64,000 bases of DNA from Pseudomonas tumuqii (GCF_013184545.1 NZ_JAAOJA010000011.1:141578-205577), one strand, 5' to 3'. Positions 40,600-50,139 are shown, numbered from the stretch's first letter. Program-made: numbers and translations. Notes: generated from the letters alone by a model not told the origin.

Positions 40600-42825
40600 T
40601 CATTTTTCTCGCCAAAAACGTGCGCGCTCGCGCAACCCTTGCCCTTGGACAAAGGCGCCCAGACGAATATGCACGGCTCCGTACTCGACCGTGTCATAGA
40701 GCCGCGCGGGCAGCGCTTCGTAGCGCGCCACCACACTGGCATGCGGATGACCGAATGCATTGTGCTGGCCGCGGGAAATCAGCGCGGCGCGCGGCGCCAC
40801 TGCATCCAGCAAGGCCTGTGAGGAAGAGCTGCGACTGCCATGGTGCGGCGCCAACAACCAGTGCGCGCGAACATCCAGGCCACTGTCGAGCAGTGCACGC
40901 TCGGCGCTGCTGTCGATATCACCCGTCAGTAGCAGGCGCTCACCAGCCGCCTCGATCAGCAATACGCAGGAGGCCTGGTTGCCATCCGTCGCCTGCGCCC
41001 AACGCCAGAGAGTGAAATGCACCCCATCCCACTGCCAGCTGCGCCCCGATTCGCAGGCCTCGGCCCGAAGCATTCCGGGGAGTGCCGCGGCCTCGCCGCT
41101 CACCACCTGCCTGACCGGCATGCCCCGCTGAATCGCCAGCGCACCGCCAGAATGATCGTTGTCGGCATGGCTGAGCAGTAACATATCCAGCTGCGCCACC
41201 CCCAATCCGCGCAGCGACGGCAGCACGACACGCTCGCCCATGTCGAAATCGCCGAAGCGCGGCCCGGCGTCATACAGCAGTGCGTGCTCGCGGGTGCGCA
41301 GCAAGACCGCCAGGCCCTGGCCAACGTCCAGCATCCACACCTCAGCCTGGCCATCGGCCGGCCGCTGTACCTCGGTATAGAACAGTGGCAGCAGGAGAAT
41401 CCAGCCCAGGCTGCGCAATGGCACACCGGCCGGCAGCAGCAACAGCAAAGTACCTAGCGCCACCAGCAACCAAGCCCAGAGCGGTAATGTCTCGGGCAAC
41501 CAGGCCGGCAGCCAGGTGGCAATCTGCGCCAGCAGCATGAACAGCAGCTTGAGCAAACCACCGGCGAGCCATAGCAGTGCCTCGCCCAGCCAGGGCAGCG
41601 GCAAGAGCAGGGTTCCCAACAATGCCAACGGCACCACCGCCAGACCGACCCAGGGCACGGCAAGCAGATTGGCTAGCGGGCCACTGGCACTGACCGGCAA
41701 ACCCAAGGCCAGCAACAGCGGCAGCAACCCGACGGCCATCGCCCACTGCGCCCGCCCCAGCGTTTGCCACCACGGCCAGGCGCCCAGCCGGCCACTGAAA
41801 ATCAGAACCAACAACAGCACGGCGCCGAAGGACAACCAGAAGCCCGGCTGCAAGCTGGCCAGGGGCTCCAGCAGCAAGACCACAACCAGGGCGACCAACA
41901 ACGGCAAGAAAACCCCGAGATGGCGGAAGCGCCAACGCCACAGCAGCACCAGGCCGACCATCACACAGGCACGCCGCACCGGCACCTCGAAGCCTGCCAG
42001 CAGGCCATAGCCGAGCGCGCCGGCGAAGGCCAGACCACAAGCCCAGGGTAACCACGGCCACTGGCGCGGCCACCAACCCAGACGGGCCAAGCCGGCAATC
42101 AAGCCATACAACAACCCGGCCAGCAGGCCGATATGCTGACCGGAAATCACCAGCAAGTGCACCGTACCGGTGTCTTGCAACACACGCCAATCGGCCACCG
42201 ACAAGCCAGAGCCATCACCCAACACCAGCGCCGCCAACGCTCCCTCGCGACCATGGGCATCGACTGCGAGCAAGCGCTGGCGCAAGCCATCACGCCAACT
42301 CCCAGGCCCGCTGGCGGCGCTCAGCAGCTGGCCACTTTTGACCGTGCCGGCAGCGCCAATGCGTTGCGCCAGCAGCCAGGCTTCGTAATCGAATGACTGT
42401 GGATTGACCAGACCATGGGGCCGTTTCAGACGCACCGCCAGGCGCCAGGTCTCGCCGGCCCGCAGCTCGGGGCCGCCATACCAGCCCAGACGCAGTCGCT
42501 GCGGCAACTCGCTACGCCGTGACTCGGCCTGCTGCAGTTGAAACCTGACCACCCCAGCGCCCCTATCGGGCAGGCCGACCACTTGCCCCTGCAACCACAA
42601 GGTACGGCCATCGAGTTGCGGTGCCAGCCTGTCGTCCAGGGCCGACTGCGCCGAGATACCGGCCCAGCTGAAGCCAAACAGGAAAAACGCCAGCGGATAG
42701 CTACGAAATGGCAGCAACATCAGCCCCAGTATCGGCAGCAGCCATAACAGCCAGACCGGCGGTAAAGCCGGCAATAATCGTAGCAGGAGCAAACCCGCTA
42801 CCAGCGCTGACATCCCTGTGCGCAT
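40600..42825 (-). CDS. comEC: ComEC/Rec2-family DNA uptake channel
   Basis: A 741-residue polytopic protein. N-terminal hydrophobic helices and a DUF4131 segment (about 30-200) are followed by the Competence domain (about 215-480, many Leu/Ala-rich helices). The C-terminal metallo-beta-lactamase domain has LLLSHADNDHSGG and LLAPHHGSRSSSS. ComEC carries single-stranded DNA across the inner membrane. The ATG at 42825 has AAGGAG 9 nt upstream; an in-frame GTG 6 bp earlier is an alternative. It is divergent from the DUF2062 gene. Confidence 0.95.
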   Translation of the reverse strand: MRTGMSALVAGLLLLRLLPALPPVWLLWLLPILGLMLLPFRSYPLAFFLFGFSWAGISAQSALDDRLAPQLDGRTLWLQGQVVGLPDRGAGVVRFQLQQAESRRSELPQRLRLGWYGGPELRAGETWRLAVRLKRPHGLVNPQSFDYEAWLLAQRIGAAGTVKSGQLLSAASGPGSWRDGLRQRLLAVDAHGREGALAALVLGDGSGLSVADWRVLQDTGTVHLLVISGQHIGLLAGLLYGLIAGLARLGWWPRQWPWLPWACGLAFAGALGYGLLAGFEVPVRRACVMVGLVLLWRWRFRHLGVFLPLLVALVVVLLLEPLASLQPGFWLSFGAVLLLVLIFSGRLGAWPWWQTLGRAQWAMAVGLLPLLLALGLPVSASGPLANLLAVPWVGLAVVPLALLGTLLLPLPWLGEALLWLAGGLLKLLFMLLAQIATWLPAWLPETLPLWAWLLVALGTLLLLLPAGVPLRSLGWILLLPLFYTEVQRPADGQAEVWMLDVGQGLAVLLRTREHALLYDAGPRFGDFDMGERVVLPSLRGLGVAQLDMLLLSHADNDHSGGALAIQRGMPVRQVVSGEAAALPGMLRAEACESGRSWQWDGVHFTLWRWAQATDGNQASCVLLIEAAGERLLLTGDIDSSAERALLDSGLDVRAHWLLAPHHGSRSSSSQALLDAVAPRAALISRGQHNAFGHPHASVVARYEALPARLYDTVEYGAVHIRLGAFVQGQGLRERARFWREK

Positions 42826-42965
42826 AACCACTCACTCCTTGAGATCCGGTTCCGTGGATCTAACCCAACAGCCGGTTTTCACTTATTTGCTGTGACAAAG
42901 TGAGAAAGCGGCTCGTCTTGAATCGGTGCATAATATCGGCGCTTTTAGCCTGCCAGAGAGCCCCG

Positions 42966-43499
42966 ATGCCGCGTCGTTTTTTCAAACGCTATATGCCTCA
43001 CCCGGATCGCATCAAGGCCAACAAGTCCCTGCGCTTTCTCGGCGCCCTGATTCACGACCCTAACCTCTGGCACCTCAACCGCCACTCGGTTGCACGCGCT
43101 GTGGCCATCGGCCTGTTCTGGGCGATGATCCCCATGCCGCTGCAAATGGCCGCCGCCGCACTGGTCGCCATTCCCGCACGCGCCAACCTGCCCATTTCCG
43201 TTGGACTGGTCTGGCTGACCAACCCGATCACCATGCCTCCGGTGTTCTATTGCAGCTACAAATTCGGCGCCTGGATGACCAATACCCCTACCCTGCGCAT
43301 GCCCGACGAGATCACCCTGAGCTGGGTTGGCCATATGTTGCAGACCCACTGGCAGCCTCTATACCTAGGCTCTTTCGTGCTCGGCGTGCTGTTCGCTGCA
43401 CTGGGCTACCTGGCTACCAATACCTACTGGCACTGGTGGGTACGGCGCAGCTGGCGCAAGCGCCAAGAACAACGCCGCCACAACAAGCCGGATAATTGA
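42966..43499 (+). CDS. DUF2062 membrane protein
   Basis: A 177-residue protein with three predicted membrane segments. VARAVAIGLFWAMIPMPLQM and LTNPITMPPVFYCSYKFGAW are the DUF2062 core, and a third hydrophobic stretch lies at YLGSFVLGVLFAALGYLA. The N- and C-termini are strongly basic. The ATG at 42966 gives MPRRFFKRYMP. Function unknown; the family is usually found next to comEC and lol genes in pseudomonads. Confidence 0.88.
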   Translation: MPRRFFKRYMPHPDRIKANKSLRFLGALIHDPNLWHLNRHSVARAVAIGLFWAMIPMPLQMAAAALVAIPARANLPISVGLVWLTNPITMPPVFYCSYKFGAWMTNTPTLRMPDEITLSWVGHMLQTHWQPLYLGSFVLGVLFAALGYLATNTYWHWWVRRSWRKRQEQRRHNKPDN

Positions 43500-43514
43500 G
43501 CGTTTTTCCACCAC

Positions 43515-43564
43515 CTCTGAAAGCAAAAAGCCGTTACTCGAGTAACGGCTTTTTGCTTTCAGAG
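43515..43564. terminator. 50-bp perfect palindrome, bidirectional terminator
   Basis: Arms 43515-43539 and 43540-43564 are exact reverse complements over 25 bp with centre CTCGAG. Each side contains AAAAAGCC / GGCTTTTT. It lies between the convergent DUF2062 and lolE genes, 15 bp from one stop codon and 8 bp from the other. Confidence 0.9.
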
Positions 43565-43572
43565 AGACTAGC

Positions 43573-44817
43573 TCATTCGTAGCGCAAGGCTTCTGCCGGC
43601 TGGATACCCGCCGCACGCCAGGACGGATAGAGGGTCGCGAGAAAGCTCAGGGCGAAGGCCGCGCCACAGATCAACAGCACATCGGCGAGCAGCAATTCGG
43701 ACGGCAGATTGCTGATGAAGTAGACATCCGAGCTGAGTACCTGCTGACCACTGAGACGCTCGATCCAAGCGACCAACTGGCTGATATTCAGCGCCGCCAC
43801 GATGCCCAGAACGGCACCGATCAGCGTGCCGACCACCCCGATCACCGTGCCCTGTACCATGAAGATGCCCATGATCTGCCCGGGGGTCGCGCCCAGGGTA
43901 CGCAGGATGGCGATATCCCCCCCCTTGTCGGCGACCACCATGATCAAGGTGGCAATGATATTGAACGCAGCCACCGCCACGATCAGCAGCAACAGCAAGC
44001 CGATCATGGTCTTTTCCATCTTCATGGCACTGAACAGGCTACCCTGGGTCAGCGTCCAGTCGCTGGCTCGATAGCCCTCGCCCAACTCGCTGACGATGGC
44101 GGCCGACACCTGCGGCGCCTGATACAGATCTTGCAATTTCAAGCGCACGCCGGGCACCTGGCCCGGCTGCAAGCGCTGGATCTGCGCGGCATCGGCGACA
44201 TGCAGCAAGGCCAGCGAGCCGTCCAGCTCGGCACCGACCTTGAACACCCCGACCACATTGACCGCCTGCATCCGCGGCGTGATACCACCGGGCACCGAAC
44301 TGGCCTCGGGCACGATCAGCGCCAAGCGGTCGCCGAGCTTCAGTTGAAAGCGCCGGGCGGTAATTTCGCCAATCACCACACCGAACTCGCCGGCCTGCAG
44401 ATCGCCCAGACGGCCCTGGGTCATGTGCTCGGCAATGATCGACACCTGCGACTCCAGCTCGGGATCGATGCCCTGCAACTGAATCGGCTGCATCGCGCCG
44501 CGGTAGGACAACATGCCTTCCAGCTCGGCAAAGGGCACGGCGGCCAACACTTGCGGATTGCGCTTGGCAGCCGCGGCCACCGCCTGCCAATCATCCAGCG
44601 GCTGGACCCCGGCGATCGCCGCATGCGGCACCAGGCCGAGGATCCGCGAGCTCATTTCCTTCTGAAACCCATTCATCACCGACAGCACCACGATCATCGC
44701 CAGCACGCCCAGGGCGAGGCCAATCATCGAGGTCAGGGAAATAAAGGAAATGAAATGGTTACGCCGCTTGGCCCGGGTGTAGCGGGTACCGATGTACAGA
44801 CTCAGAGGGCGAAACAT
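43573..44817 (-). CDS. lolE: Lipoprotein-releasing ABC permease LolE
   Basis: A 414-residue inner-membrane permease of the LolCDE complex, which extracts outer-membrane lipoproteins for LolA. One N-terminal transmembrane helix (about 23-48) precedes a large periplasmic domain (about 50-270) and three C-terminal helices (IGLLLLLIVAVAAFNIIATL onward). The N-terminal motif TRAKRRNHFISFISLTSMIG and ILRTLGATPGQIMGIFMVQG are Lol signatures. LolC/LolE naming follows operon order. It overlaps lolD by one base. Confidence 0.9.
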   Translation of the reverse strand: MFRPLSLYIGTRYTRAKRRNHFISFISLTSMIGLALGVLAMIVVLSVMNGFQKEMSSRILGLVPHAAIAGVQPLDDWQAVAAAAKRNPQVLAAVPFAELEGMLSYRGAMQPIQLQGIDPELESQVSIIAEHMTQGRLGDLQAGEFGVVIGEITARRFQLKLGDRLALIVPEASSVPGGITPRMQAVNVVGVFKVGAELDGSLALLHVADAAQIQRLQPGQVPGVRLKLQDLYQAPQVSAAIVSELGEGYRASDWTLTQGSLFSAMKMEKTMIGLLLLLIVAVAAFNIIATLIMVVADKGGDIAILRTLGATPGQIMGIFMVQGTVIGVVGTLIGAVLGIVAALNISQLVAWIERLSGQQVLSSDVYFISNLPSELLLADVLLICGAAFALSFLATLYPSWRAAGIQPAEALRYE

Positions 44818-45515
44818 CAGGCGGCCACCAACTTGCCGTCTTCCAGGCGCAGGATACGGTCCATCTGCTGAGCCAGGGCCAGGTCGTGGGTCACCACCAG
44901 GAAAGCGGTGCGCGACGCGCTGCTCAATTCCCTCATCAGGTCCTGAATGCCCTGGGCGGTGTGATGATCGAGGTTGCCGGTAGGCTCGTCGAGCAGCACC
45001 AGTCCCGGTCGATTGACCAGGGCACGGGCAATCGCCACGCGCTGGCGCTCGCCACCGGACAGCTCCGCCGGCTTGTGCGCCAGGCGATGGCCAAGCCCGA
45101 CCCGTTCGAGCAGTGCGGTCGCCCGCTGACGCGCCTCGGCAATCGGCGTGCGCCCGATCAGCAGTGGCATGCAGACGTTCTCCAGCGCCGTGAACTCCGG
45201 CAGCAGGTGATGGAACTGATAGACGAAACCCAGCGAGCGGTTGCGCAGCAGGCCACGCTCCTTCTCACTCAGCGCCGACAGCTCCTCACCCGCCAGCCAG
45301 ACGCTCCCCGTGCTGGGCGTATCCAGGCCACCGAGCATATTCAGCAAGGTGCTCTTGCCCGAGCCCGAACTGCCGACAATCGCCACCCGCTCGCCGGGGT
45401 GCAGCTCCAGCTGCAAGCCTTCCAGCACCACCACCGACTGCGGACCTTCCTCGTAGCTTTTGCCGAGGTTGCGGCAACTCAACACAGCACTCTCTTGCAT
45501 AACCTGATCACTCAT
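44817..45515 (-). CDS. lolD: Lipoprotein-releasing ATPase LolD
   Basis: A 232-residue ABC ATPase. Walker A is VGSSGSGKSTLLNMLGGLD, the signature LSGGERQRVAIARAL and Walker B LVLLDEPTGNLD. QFHHLLPEFTALENV is the Q-loop of the LolD/MacB group. The ATG at 45515 has GGAGG 9 nt upstream and overlaps the end of lolC by 8 bp. Confidence 0.97.
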   Translation of the reverse strand: MSDQVMQESAVLSCRNLGKSYEEGPQSVVVLEGLQLELHPGERVAIVGSSGSGKSTLLNMLGGLDTPSTGSVWLAGEELSALSEKERGLLRNRSLGFVYQFHHLLPEFTALENVCMPLLIGRTPIAEARQRATALLERVGLGHRLAHKPAELSGGERQRVAIARALVNRPGLVLLDEPTGNLDHHTAQGIQDLMRELSSASRTAFLVVTHDLALAQQMDRILRLEDGKLVAA

Positions 45516-46758
45516 AACGCAGTGCCTCCGCGGGCTGGGTACGCGCCGCGCGCCAGGCCGGATAAAGGGTGGCGAGAAAACTCAGAACCAGCGCAGCGGC
45601 GCAGACCAGCAGTACATCCGCGAGCATCAGTTGCGATGGCAGGTAGTCGATGAAATAGACATCTGCATTGAGAAAGCGCATGCCCAGTGCACGCTCCAGC
45701 GCCGCGATACCGGCACTGACATTGAGTGCCGCAAAGATCCCCAGCAACGCCCCGATAAGGGTGCCGACTACGCCGATCACCGTGCCCTGGACCATGAAGA
45801 TGGCCATGATTTGCCCGGGCGTAGCACCGAGGGTGCGCAGGATGGCGATGTCGCCCTTCTTGTCCGTCACTACCATGACCAGCGTCGAGATGATGTTGAA
45901 CGCGGCGACCGCGACTATCAGCAGCAGCAGCAGGCCGATCATGGCCTTCTCCATGCGGATCGCCTGATACAGGTTGCCGTGGGTGCGGGTCCAGTCGCGG
46001 GCGTAATAGTCACGCTCGCCCAGGGATTGGGCCAACTCCCAGGCCGTGCGCGGCGCCTGAAACAGATCGGCGACCTTCAGGCGGATGCCCTGCACCTGAT
46101 CCGCCTGGCGGCGCTGCAAGCGCGCCAGATCCTGGACGTGGGTCATCGCCACGTGACCATCGATCTCTCCGGCGCCAACATGAAAGATGCCAACCAGGGT
46201 GAAACGTTTTAACCGCGGAAACATGCCCGCCGGCGTTACCGTGACCTCGGGCGCGACGAAGGTGATCTTGTCGCCCAGGCTCACGCCCAGCTTGGCGGTG
46301 GCCTTGTCACCAATGACAATGCCAAAGGCACCGGGTTCGAGGTCTTGCAAGCGGCCCTGCTGAAAGAAATCACCAATGATCGAAACCTTCGCCTCCTCGA
46401 GCGGATCGATGGCGTTGATCAACACCTTCTGCACCTTGCCCTCATTCGTGAGCAAGCCCTGCATCTGGCTGAATGGCGCAACGGCCAACACCTGCGGGTT
46501 CTCCAGCGCCTTGTCGGCGAGGCTGCGCCAATCATCGATAGCCGTCGCCGACTCGACGGTGGCATGCGGCACCATCCCGAGCACACGCGTGCGCATCTCA
46601 TGATCGAAGCCGTTCATCACCGACAGGACCACAATCATCACGAGCACACCGAGTGCCAGCCCGATCATCGAGGTCAGGGAAATAAAGGACACGAAGTGAT
46701 TGCGGCGTTTGGCGCGTGTGTAACGCGTACCTATATATACGAACAGGGGTCTGAACAT
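45508..46758 (-). CDS. lolC: Lipoprotein-releasing ABC permease LolC
   Basis: A 416-residue paralogue of the other permease, with the same topology: a transmembrane helix at about 23-48, a periplasmic domain, and three C-terminal helices. The start at 46758 (MFRPLFVYIGTRYTRAKRRN) matches that of LolE. The membrane parts of the two permeases are nearly identical while the periplasmic domains differ. First gene of the lolCDE operon, divergent from the PilZ-domain gene. Confidence 0.9.
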   Translation of the reverse strand: MFRPLFVYIGTRYTRAKRRNHFVSFISLTSMIGLALGVLVMIVVLSVMNGFDHEMRTRVLGMVPHATVESATAIDDWRSLADKALENPQVLAVAPFSQMQGLLTNEGKVQKVLINAIDPLEEAKVSIIGDFFQQGRLQDLEPGAFGIVIGDKATAKLGVSLGDKITFVAPEVTVTPAGMFPRLKRFTLVGIFHVGAGEIDGHVAMTHVQDLARLQRRQADQVQGIRLKVADLFQAPRTAWELAQSLGERDYYARDWTRTHGNLYQAIRMEKAMIGLLLLLIVAVAAFNIISTLVMVVTDKKGDIAILRTLGATPGQIMAIFMVQGTVIGVVGTLIGALLGIFAALNVSAGIAALERALGMRFLNADVYFIDYLPSQLMLADVLLVCAAALVLSFLATLYPAWRAARTQPAEALRYE

Positions 46759-46853
46759 GTCGGGGGCTGATTCGCGGGAAAGAGGAACGTCCTTGTGGCG
46801 GGGCCTGGCAAGCGGCCTTACACTCAGACCACTACTGCTGCCATGGGTTCGCC

Positions 46854-47432
46854 ATGTCGATTCAAGATGAAGATGACCGCCGCGAATACTATCGTATCGA
46901 CGATACGATCGCACTGGAATTCACCCCGCTGTCGGGCGCCGAGGCGCAGGCCAGCGATGAACTTCACGACAGCTCGCCGCTGTTCAATCTGCTCAGTGAA
47001 TTGCACCTGCTGGACTTCGAGTCACAGCACCTGCTGCGCCATATCAGCGAGCGCGACCGCACCCTGGCCAACTACCTCAAGGTGATCAACAAGCGCATCG
47101 ACCTGCTCGGCCAGGCCGTCGCCCAGAGCCTGTTGCGCGACATCGGCACACCGCGGCGGGTGTGCCTTTCCGAGGGAGGAGTGAGTTTCACCAGCAGCCA
47201 GAACCTGGCCATCGGCAGCCATCTGGCAATCAAGATAGTGCTGATGCCGCAGGCACTCGGCCTGCTGCTGCGGGCCAAGGTGATTCACTGCCAGGCGCTC
47301 ACCGAGCAGCAGTTCGAGATCGGCACCGAGTTCGAAGCCTTGACCGACGCACAGCGCCAGTTACTGGCCCGGCATATCCTCCAGCGCCAAGCCCTGGAGC
47401 GCCGCCAGGCCCGTGAACAACCCCAGCCTTAG
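46854..47432 (+). CDS. PilZ-domain protein, probable c-di-GMP receptor
   Basis: A 192-residue cytoplasmic protein. The N-terminal RRxYYR gives the RxxxR motif (Arg10, Arg14). A helical insert of about 50 residues follows. The second motif (D/N)xSxxG appears as CLSEGG at 104-109, with Cys104 where Asp/Asn is usual. By position it corresponds to PA2989 of P. aeruginosa. It may respond to c-di-GMP, but the altered residue could change affinity. Confidence 0.82.
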   Translation: MSIQDEDDRREYYRIDDTIALEFTPLSGAEAQASDELHDSSPLFNLLSELHLLDFESQHLLRHISERDRTLANYLKVINKRIDLLGQAVAQSLLRDIGTPRRVCLSEGGVSFTSSQNLAIGSHLAIKIVLMPQALGLLLRAKVIHCQALTEQQFEIGTEFEALTDAQRQLLARHILQRQALERRQAREQPQP

Positions 47433-47445
47433 TGACGAGAAGCCC

Positions 47446-47748
47446 ATGCCCCGCCTTTTCCTAGCGTTGATCCTGTGCCTGCCGTTCGGCGCCAACGCCG
47501 ACACCCTGCAGATCCCCCTCGGCCAGCAAGGCGCAGCCACCACTCAACTGCCGCAGCACGGCGAATCGCAGCGCTCGGTGCTGGAACGCTTCGGCCTGGC
47601 CGACGAAGAACACCCGGCGGTCGGCAGCCCGCCGATTAGCCGCTGGGATTACCGCGAGTTCAGCGTGTACTTCGAATACGACCACGTGATCAACAGCGTG
47701 CGCCACCATCAACCGCGCACCAGCGATTCTGCGAAGGAGCAACCGTGA
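47446..47748 (+). CDS. Small exported protein, conserved in Pseudomonas
   Basis: A 100-residue protein with signal peptide MPRLFLALILCLPFGANA. The mature part has RSVLERFGLADEEHPAVGSPPISRWDY then FSVYFEYDHVINSVRHH, which recalls SmpA/BamE-type small beta folds; the resemblance is weak. The start at 47446 has GAGAAG upstream; an in-frame ATG 33 bp earlier overlaps the PilZ gene and would bury the signal. The stop overlaps the phosphodiesterase start (GTGA). Confidence 0.7.
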   Translation: MPRLFLALILCLPFGANADTLQIPLGQQGAATTQLPQHGESQRSVLERFGLADEEHPAVGSPPISRWDYREFSVYFEYDHVINSVRHHQPRTSDSAKEQP

Positions 47749-48470
47749 CCCTGATCTATGGCCACCGCGGCGCCAAAGGCGAAGCACCGGAAAACACCCT
47801 GACCAGCTTCCAGCAGTGCCTGGAACATGGTGTGCGCCGCTGCGAACTGGATCTGCATCAGTCACGCGACGGCGAGTTGATGGTGATTCATGACCCGACC
47901 CTGAAACGCACCACCGGCCATCGCGGCAAGGTGGTCGAACACGATGCCGCCGAACTGGCCAGCTATGACGCCCGCAAAGGAGGGCCCGGCTGGAAAACCC
48001 CCTGCCCGATCCCACGCCTGGCCGAGCTGTTCGAGAAGTGCGCCTTCGAGCACTGGCAACTGGAGGTCAAGAGCGCCTCCAAAGCCCGCGCCACACAGAT
48101 GGTCGAGGCGATTGCCGAGCTGACGGCGCGCTATGAGCTGACCGATAGAGTCACGGTCACCTCGTGTTCACGGGAAGTGCTGAGTGCCCTCAAGCACCTG
48201 ACACCGCAGCTTGCCCGCGGTCTGGTGGCCGAATACGCCTGGCTCGACCCGCTGAAAGTGGCCCAGCACTATGGCTGCAGCCTGCTGGCGTTGAACTGGA
48301 CCCTGTGCACCCCGGAACGCCTGCTGAAAGCGCAGAAAGCCGGTTTGCATGTCTCGGTCTGGACGGTCAACGAACCGGCACTGATGCGCCGACTCGCCGA
48401 TTTCGGCGTGGACAGCCTGATCACCGACTTTCCCGGCCTCGCGGTGCAGACCCTGCCGCCAAATACCTAG
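47745..48470 (+). CDS. Cytoplasmic glycerophosphodiester phosphodiesterase
   Basis: A 241-residue GDPD TIM-barrel enzyme without signal peptide. YGHRGAKGEAPENT supplies His7, Arg8 and Glu15-type contacts; ELDLHQSRDGELMVIHD supplies Glu34, Asp36 and His49. It cleaves glycerophosphodiesters to glycerol-3-phosphate and alcohol, like UgpQ. The GTG start has AAGGAG 6 nt upstream. It ends before a strong terminator. Confidence 0.92.
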   Translation: MTLIYGHRGAKGEAPENTLTSFQQCLEHGVRRCELDLHQSRDGELMVIHDPTLKRTTGHRGKVVEHDAAELASYDARKGGPGWKTPCPIPRLAELFEKCAFEHWQLEVKSASKARATQMVEAIAELTARYELTDRVTVTSCSREVLSALKHLTPQLARGLVAEYAWLDPLKVAQHYGCSLLALNWTLCTPERLLKAQKAGLHVSVWTVNEPALMRRLADFGVDSLITDFPGLAVQTLPPNT

Positions 48471-48604
48471 ACAGAGCTTCGCGAGACCCAATATGTCGCT
48501 CCTGCCGCCGCCGGATGGATCTGCCGGTCTTCGTCGCCGCGTCGATCAACCTGTGCGGCCCGCCCCAACCGTGCGTCTCGGCTACTGCCGCCTACCAAGC
48601 AGGC

Positions 48605-48640
48605 AATAAAAAACCGGCCACGCAAGGCCGGTTTTTTATT
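48605..48640. terminator. Bidirectional terminator between the phosphodiesterase gene and sthA
   Basis: AATAAAAAACCGGCC (48605-48619) pairs exactly with GGCCGGTTTTTTATT (48626-48640) around ACGCAA. T-runs on both strands fit the convergent genes on either side. Confidence 0.9.
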
Positions 48641-48744
48641 ATTGCTGCTGCCTGGTCAGAAACTCTCCCGGTTCGGCCAGCGCCACGCCAGGGAGTCACT
48701 GAACGGATCTTCCCCGACCGGCTCAGGCCACCGGTCGGAGCCGT

Positions 48745-50139
48745 TCAAAAAAGCCGGTTGAGACCGTCGAACGCCGCCACTCGATAGGCTTCGGCCATGG
48801 TCGGGTAGTTGAAGGTGGTGTTGACGAAGTACTTGATGCTGTTGGCTGCACCCTTCTGGTTCATGATCGCCTGGCCGATATGCACAATCTCCGAGGCCTG
48901 GTAGCCGAAGCAGTGTACGCCGAGCACTTCGAGCGTCTCGCGGTGAAACAGGATCTTCAGCATGCCCACCGGTTCGGCGGCGATCTGTGCCCGCGCCATG
49001 CTCTTGAAGAACGCCTTGCCCACCTCATAGGGGATCTTGGCCTGGGTCAGCTCGCGCTCGTTCTTGCCGATCGAGCTGATCTCCGGGATGGTGTAGATAC
49101 CGGTCGGCACATCGTCGACAAAACGCCAGCTGTCGTTCTCGACGATATTGCCGGCCGCCGAGCGGCCCTGGTCGTAGGCGGCGCTGGCCAGGCTCGGCCA
49201 ACCGATCACGTCGCCCGCAGCGAAGATATTCGACACTTCGGTGCGGTAATGCTGATCGACCTCGATCTGCCCGCGGCTGTTGACCTTGATGCCGATGTTT
49301 TCCAGGCCCAACTGGTCGGTGTTGCCGGTACGGCCGTTACACCAGAGCAAGGCATCGGCCTTGATCTTCTTGCCCGACTTGAGATGCAGAACCACCCCGT
49401 TATCCACACCCTCAATGCTCTCGTACTCTTCATTGTGGCGAATCAGTACGTTGCTGTTGCGCAGGTGATAGCTGAGCGCATCGGAAATTTCCGAATCCAG
49501 GAAGCTCAGCAATTGGTCACGATTGTCGATCAGGTCGACCAGCACACCGAGACCGCTGAAGATCGACGCATATTCGCAACCGATGACCCCGGCCCCATAG
49601 ATGATCAACCGGCGCGGCGTATGACTGAGGGTGAGAATGGTATCGCTGTCGTAGACCCGCGGATGATGGAAGTCGACATCCGCCGGACGATAGGGGCGTG
49701 AGCCGGTGGCGATGACGATCTGCTTGGCCACCAGCTTTTCCACCACACCATTGGCGCAGACCACCTCGATGGTCTGCTCATCGGCAAAGCTGCCCGTGCC
49801 GAAGAACAGATCAATGCGATTACGCGCGTAGTAACCGGTGCGCGAGGTCACCTGCTTGGCGATCACCCGCTCGGCGCTTTTCAGCACATCGGGGAAGGAA
49901 AACCAGCGCGGCTCGCCGATCTGACGAAACATCGGGTTGGTGTTGAACTGCATGATCTGCCGCACCGAATGGCGCAACGCCTTGGACGGGATGGTGCCCA
50001 GGTGGGTGCAGTTGCCACCAACCTCGCGCCGGCTATCGACCACCGCCACCTTGCGCCCCGCCTTGGCGGCGTTCATTGCCGCGCCCTCACCCGCCGGGCC
50101 CGAACCCAACACCACTACGTCGTAGTTGTAGACCGCCAT
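48745..50139 (-). CDS. sthA: Soluble pyridine nucleotide transhydrogenase
   Basis: A 464-residue FAD protein that passes hydride between NADPH and NAD+. The FAD motif is VLGSGPAGEGAAMNAAKAG (10-28). In place of the CxxxxC disulfide it has CTHLGT (Cys44, Thr49) followed by IPSKALRH, as in E. coli SthA, so it is not a dihydrolipoyl dehydrogenase. The NAD(P) motif is IIYGAGVIGCEYASIF. It follows the Na+-NQR operon, linking two NAD(P)H redox systems. Confidence 0.96.
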   Translation of the reverse strand: MAVYNYDVVVLGSGPAGEGAAMNAAKAGRKVAVVDSRREVGGNCTHLGTIPSKALRHSVRQIMQFNTNPMFRQIGEPRWFSFPDVLKSAERVIAKQVTSRTGYYARNRIDLFFGTGSFADEQTIEVVCANGVVEKLVAKQIVIATGSRPYRPADVDFHHPRVYDSDTILTLSHTPRRLIIYGAGVIGCEYASIFSGLGVLVDLIDNRDQLLSFLDSEISDALSYHLRNSNVLIRHNEEYESIEGVDNGVVLHLKSGKKIKADALLWCNGRTGNTDQLGLENIGIKVNSRGQIEVDQHYRTEVSNIFAAGDVIGWPSLASAAYDQGRSAAGNIVENDSWRFVDDVPTGIYTIPEISSIGKNERELTQAKIPYEVGKAFFKSMARAQIAAEPVGMLKILFHRETLEVLGVHCFGYQASEIVHIGQAIMNQKGAANSIKYFVNTTFNYPTMAEAYRVAAFDGLNRLF

